DNA of 64,000 bases. It comes from Citrus sinensis. Lineage: Eukaryota > Streptophyta > Magnoliopsida > Sapindales > Rutaceae. A program made the position numbers and the translations under genes. Below are positions 60,270 through 64,000 of the stretch, piece by piece (within the stretch, counting starts at the first letter, position 1; each line of letters begins with the position of its first letter). The stretch lies in contig NC_068560.1 of assembly GCF_022201045.2 (NCBI RefSeq), positions 22,709,501-22,773,500 of the forward strand, given 5' to 3'. The notes beneath the pieces were generated by a model. It was not told the origin of the DNA and made no database searches. It worked only from the letters and a program-made list of their open reading frames with translations.

Positions 60270-60868
60270 AGATGGTGATCCTACCAGTTTTGAAGTGGCT
60301 GTCAAAGAATCAAAATGGCAGAAAGCGATGGATGATGAAATTGCAGCCATTGAAAAAAACAACAGATGGAAATTGACTGACCTTCTACAAGGACACAAGA
60401 CAATTGGTGTCAAGTGGGTATATAAAACAAAGTTGAAGGAGAATGGAAACATTGACAAATATAAAGCCCGTTTAGTAGCTAAATGTTATAAATAAGAGTA
60501 TGTAATTGATTATAGTAGCAAGACATGATACCATCAGGCTGATAATTGTGGTGGTTGCACATCATTCATGGCTAATCTACCAATTGGACGTGAAATCGGC
60601 ATTCTTGCATAGTGATCTACAAGAGCAGGTGTACATTGATCAACCCCTTGGTTATGTGAAGCATGAGAATAAGAATAAAGTGTACAAATTAAAGAAGGCA
60701 TTATACGGGTTGAAACATGCACCCAGAGACTAGTACAACCGTATAGATGCCTTCTTTGAAAAAAGAGGCTTTAAAAAAATGTCCATATGAGCACGCACTT
60801 TTCATAAAAATGAAGATGAAAAGAAAATTCTTATCGTGTGTCTTGTTAACATTTATGTATCCATTGAA
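60270..60868 (+). pseudogene. RT remnant of the second copia element
   Basis: Frames carry FEVAVKESKWQKAMDDEI, GVKWVYKTKLKENG, KYKARLVAK, QLDVKSAFLHSDLQEQVY and KALYGLKHAP. A frame change and stops lie between the blocks. The catalytic YxDD region is cut: the text reaches LVNIYVSI and there meets the Sirevirus-like LTR. Confidence 0.82.
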
Positions 60869-61458
60869 ATACTATTTAAGCAACCCAAGAGGGGGGTGAA
60901 TTGAGTTATCAAAATTTATGCAAAACAAACCACACAACAATTTAAATCTAATGCCTTAATAAGAACAAAAATAATAAATTTAATCAAGCAAGATAATAAA
61001 AGAGTAAGAGAAGAGAAATCAAACACGTGATTTTACGTGGTTCTGCTAATCGTGCCTACGTCCGTACCTCCAAGCTCACCGAGCTTGAGGATTTCACTAA
61101 GCAAGTCTCCAAGACTTCAACTGCTCTTACAATTGACTTTAAAGGTGTTAATAAACCTTTACAAAAAGAGAGTATCCTCAATCGCTTAACTCAAGTGTAT
61201 CCCAACACTTACAATCTCACAATTTGATTTTAAAGAATATTACAAAATAAATCTCTCTCACACAATGTGTTTAATTACAAATAAAAATCTAAAGTATGAG
61301 TAAATGAGATGAATATAAGAATTTAAGGCTCAATAAAAGTTGTATGCTCAATAATCTGCTCAATGATAATTGTTGGAATCGTTGTTGTTTGAATTTGATT
61401 GAACTTATTTATAGTTGGAGCTGAAAAACTAGATGTTATTGACTTTCTGCTCATTGGT

Positions 61459-61565
61459 GGATCGCCGTTAACTAGATGTCGGATCGCCGTTTGACTGGTC
61501 AATATGACCATTGAACTGAATTTTTAAATTGTCGGATCGCCATTTTTTAGATGTCGGATCGCCGT
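61459..61565. repeat. Short GTCGGATCGCCGTT motif cluster in the Sirevirus-like LTR
   Basis: Copies of (GATGTC)GGATCGCC(GTT) occur at about 61459, 61475-61490, 61531-61542 and 61552-61565, with a related GATGTCGGTTAGCCGTTT at about 63372-63388 beyond the nested insertion. Spacing is irregular. Such clusters in LTRs can be U3 enhancer repeats; that role is inferred. Confidence 0.65.
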
Positions 61566-61609
61566 TAGTGTCTAGAGGTTAATCTTCAATTCTGCTTGAT
61601 GTCGGCTAG

Positions 61610-63353
61610 TGATGCAGCGGAAGTTTAATGTTCAAAATATTCCGTTGATTCTAGAGAATACCGGAACAAAAGAACAACTAAATTCACATTGATTCAAAAG
61701 AATACCGTGAATTTAGGGGTTAAGACTCGTTGATTCCGTAGAATACCAAGAATTAACTGTTCAAATACTCACAAAGAGATTTGAAAATTGAAATATTATT
61801 AAACTCAAAATTCTCTCCTTGTAAAAGTTACAAAAGACACTTATTTATACTAAGTAAGACTTATCCTAATATGATTAGAAAACCTATTTTAATAAGACTT
61901 ATGCCTAAATTAGGAATATTACCCAAATAAGCAATACTTAAACAATAAAACTCTAAATAGGAAACCAAATTAAACTAGAATACAAATTAATTAAAATATT
62001 CCTAAATATTATACATTTAAATATAATTAGGATTTCTTCAATTTCTTGCTCCGCATCATTCCCGCCAGGTTGGAGAAAATTCGTCCTCGAATTTTGCATG
62101 TTGTAGTCTTCAAGAACATCTTCATGTGCATAAGGATTAATTTTTAAAACAGAGCTTTGACATAGACGACAAACTTTAAATTTTCCAACTTTTGTAATAA
62201 CGTCCATCCAATCACTCCAATGGCGTAAAATAAATTCTTCTATCAACAACTTCTCCAATAATGTCTTCTCGTATTGTTCGTGTCGAACTTCAACATAGTT
62301 GAGGAAAAACGATTTCTTTTCATAATCCATTAACTGTTGAAAAATATCACAACTCTTTTTGTCTTCTTTCGGCAAATCAAGAGAACAATAAGAGATTGTA
62401 TCAACAACTATCTCTCTCTCCTCCACAATATCAAGATACTCATCAAATTTCGGCGATTGATCCAAATCAATGTCTTTGTGTTGAGGATTTGTTGTAGACA
62501 TGAATGACCAATTAATATTCTCCTCGGAAGGAATAATATTGTCGAAAGGAACAAAGTTACTATTTTCCTCATTATCTTCATAACAACCATCATCGTGAAC
62601 AACGTCATCAAATCCATATGCATGCTTTATGTGTAAAGATTTTCTATCTCGAATTTTCTCTAAATCTTGAGAAATTGAATGCAAAATCCTCAACATCTTA
62701 ACTAAAACATCTCTCAAGATGAAATCTTCACGTCGATGTTGTGATATCATGATATAATTTTTTTCTTTTTTTTCTTATGCTTTTTTGGTGTTGTTTGGGG
62801 TTTTTTTTTAAACTAAACGGAAAAAAACAAAAAAGGAGAAAGGAAACGTTTGGTGGTAGATGGGATTAGATGAGTAATACCAGGTTTTGTCTCTGATACC
62901 AAACTGATGCAGCGGAAGTTTAATGTTCAAAATATTCCGTTGATTCTAGAGAATACCGGAACAAAAGAACAACTAAATTCACATTGATTCAAAAGAATAC
63001 CGTGAATTTAGGGGTTAAGACTCGTTGATTCCGTAGAATACCAAGAATTAACTGTTCAAATACTCACAAAGAGATTTGAAAATTGAAATATTATTAAACT
63101 CAAAATTCTCTCCTTGTAAAAGTTACAAAAGACACTTATTTATACTAAGTAAGACTTATCCTAATATGATTAGAAAATCTATTTTAATAAGACTTATGCC
63201 TAAATTAGGAATATTACCCAAATAAGCAATACCTAAACAATAAGACTCTAAATAGGAAACCAAATTAAACTAGAATACAAATTAATTAAAATATTCCTAA
63301 ATATTATACATTTAAATATAATTAGGATTTCTTCAATTTGTTGCTCTGCATCA
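61610..63353 (-). mobile_element. Young non-autonomous LTR retrotransposon (1.74 kb)
   Basis: LTRs 61610-62058 and 62905-63353 are each 449 bp, with inverted ends TGATGCAG and CTGCATCA, and differ at about five positions. A perfect 5-bp duplication GCTAG flanks the element (61605-61609 and 63354-63358). PBS TGGTATCAGAG (minus, about 62891-62901) and a GGCGGGAA tract before the left LTR set minus orientation. The 846-bp interior encodes no RT or integrase. It is inserted in the Sirevirus-like LTR. A related solo LTR lies at 10938-11250. Confidence 0.9.
61953..62750 (-). CDS. Protein of unknown function in the non-autonomous LTR element
   Basis: A 265-residue frame from the ATG at 62750 through the interior into the 3' LTR. 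It is acidic and mostly helical in look, with no gag zinc knuckle (a single CRLCQ pair only), no protease, RT or integrase motif. It includes KKSFFLNYVEVRHEQYEKTL, EEFILRHWSDWMDVI and FKVCRLCQSSVLKINPY. Near the end, NSRTNFLQPGGND resembles the tail commonly seen at the end of gypsy pol just before the PPT, so the interior may be a fusion of an unknown segment to a gypsy pol end. About 36 final residues lie in LTR sequence. Function unknown. Confidence 0.55.
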   Translation of the reverse strand: MISQHRREDFILRDVLVKMLRILHSISQDLEKIRDRKSLHIKHAYGFDDVVHDDGCYEDNEENSNFVPFDNIIPSEENINWSFMSTTNPQHKDIDLDQSPKFDEYLDIVEEREIVVDTISYCSLDLPKEDKKSCDIFQQLMDYEKKSFFLNYVEVRHEQYEKTLLEKLLIEEFILRHWSDWMDVITKVGKFKVCRLCQSSVLKINPYAHEDVLEDYNMQNSRTNFLQPGGNDAEQEIEEILIIFKCIIFRNILINLYSSLIWFPI

Positions 63354-63708
63354 GCTAGCCGTTATCAAGATGTCGGTTAGCCGTTTGCTATAGTGACTGC
63401 TACAGCGAATTATTTCAAAAAATTATAGTTTGGTCCCAAAACTTTATAAAATTATACCATGACCCCACACTTTATAAAACTTGTCAAATAAGTCAATTTC
63501 CAAAATTTTAAGCAATATTTGCTAATTTCAATGTTCTCAAAACTTTTTCAATTTAAATAATTAACATGAAGATCATAAAATTACTTTTTTTTAATATAAA
63601 GCCTTTATAATATGAAAACTATATGAAAGAATAATTTGAACTTTTAAAACAATCTTAATCAAGTTTGTTATCATCAAAATCAATATTAAAGAAATATTTA
63701 TGTTAACA

Positions 63709-64000
63709 ATCTCCCATTTTTCGATGATGATAAACTTTTCAAGAAAATACTTGCTCAATTTTGCTCTCCCTAAATATGTGCTCCCCCTAAGTAAAATATT
63801 TATAGAATTTAGCTCCCCTTAAATATGTGCAATCAATTTTTAACCACACAAAAAGAAAAAGAAAATTTTAATAGATTATATATAAATTATCTCCCCTTTC
63901 ATCATAAAAAAGAAATGAGCGCGAAAAGATTAAAAAGAGAAGTTCAGTGATTACCCATGTCGGAAAAAAAATTTCAGCAGAATCTCCCCTTAAAAATGAA
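63709..64000 (-). mobile_element. Internal 3' end of the Sirevirus-like element with multiple polypurine tracts
   Basis: On the minus strand GAAAAATGGGAGAT directly precedes the LTR. Further GGGAG(A/C) tracts lie at about 63760, 63780-63790, 63811-63820, 63891-63900 and 63981-63990. A series of PPT copies before the 3' LTR is a published hallmark of Sireviruses. The element continues beyond the window, so no coding region is visible. Confidence 0.65.

Larger units (their letters stand above)
56907..60869 (+). mobile_element. Second, decayed Ty1/copia element, 3' part outside the window
   Basis: A 5' LTR (56907-57120) and PBS (TGGTATCAGAGCC, 57124-57136) are followed by gag, protease, integrase and RT remnants with many stops and frameshifts. 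A TRIM interrupts it at 59577-60162, and a Sirevirus-like LTR cuts it at about 60870 within RT. Its order is normal, unlike the element to its left. Confidence 0.82.
60870..63708 (-). mobile_element. 3' LTR of a Sirevirus-like copia element, interrupted
   Basis: On the minus strand the LTR starts TGTTAACATAAATATTT at 63708, directly after a purine tract, and runs to about 60870, where the older copia RT resumes. The internal insertion at 61610-63353 plus its duplication leaves about 1.09 kb of LTR. The left border is placed at TGAAATACTATTTAAGC by the end of RT similarity and is uncertain by several bases, because the element's other target site lies outside the window. Confidence 0.6.

Overview
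This is nuclear DNA from a flowering plant, most likely a eudicot. The signs are intron-containing genes with GT-AG borders, strongly AT-rich intergenic DNA, a single-exon P-class PPR gene, an NPF transporter, a plastid-type UPF0114 protein, SRG1-like 2-oxoglutarate oxygenases, and a dense mix of Ty1/copia, Ty3/gypsy and CACTA elements. A Citrus-like genome is my guess from general appearance; nothing in the window proves the genus.

Left third (1-20.4 kb) is the gene-bearing part: a tentative unidentified minus-strand locus (0.96-2.8 kb), an LEA_2/NHL membrane protein (3.9-4.5 kb, minus), a PPR protein (7.3-8.8 kb, minus), a five-exon UPF0114 protein (13.9-16.7 kb, plus) and a four-exon NPF5-type transporter (17.8-20.4 kb, plus). 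Between the PPR and UPF0114 genes lie a diverged 1.2-1.4 kb tandem non-coding duplication, a solo LTR with a perfect 5-bp target duplication, and a palindromic MITE with a perfect 8-bp target duplication.

Middle (21.8-51.3 kb) is a segmental/tandem duplication of an SRG1-like oxygenase gene. Two nearly full copies (29.3-31.0 and 49.4-51.1 kb, both minus) each carry a different one-base frameshift; exon-1 fragments sit at 46.3-46.5 and 51.27-51.33 kb. The copies are separated by three large insertions: a decayed Ty3/gypsy element with a solo LTR nested in it (22.2-29.1 kb), a truncated CACTA element (32.4-36.1 kb), and a very young 9.8 kb chromodomain-bearing Ty3/gypsy element (36.4-46.2 kb) with nearly identical LTRs, a perfect target duplication and one continuous gag-pol frame broken only by two in-frame stops.

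Right part (51.3-64 kb) is nested retrotransposon DNA: a copia element in circularly permuted order ending in an inverted LTR fragment, a second decayed copia copy carrying a TRIM with only 61 bp between its LTRs, and a Sirevirus-like element running off the right edge whose LTR contains a 1.74 kb non-autonomous LTR element with matching 449-bp LTRs and a perfect target duplication. The nesting gives a relative insertion order. I found no tRNA or rRNA genes and no CRISPR. The most unusual items are the permuted/inverted copia insertion, the small LTR family with a long ORF of unknown function, the minimal TRIM, and the pair of independently frameshifted oxygenase genes.
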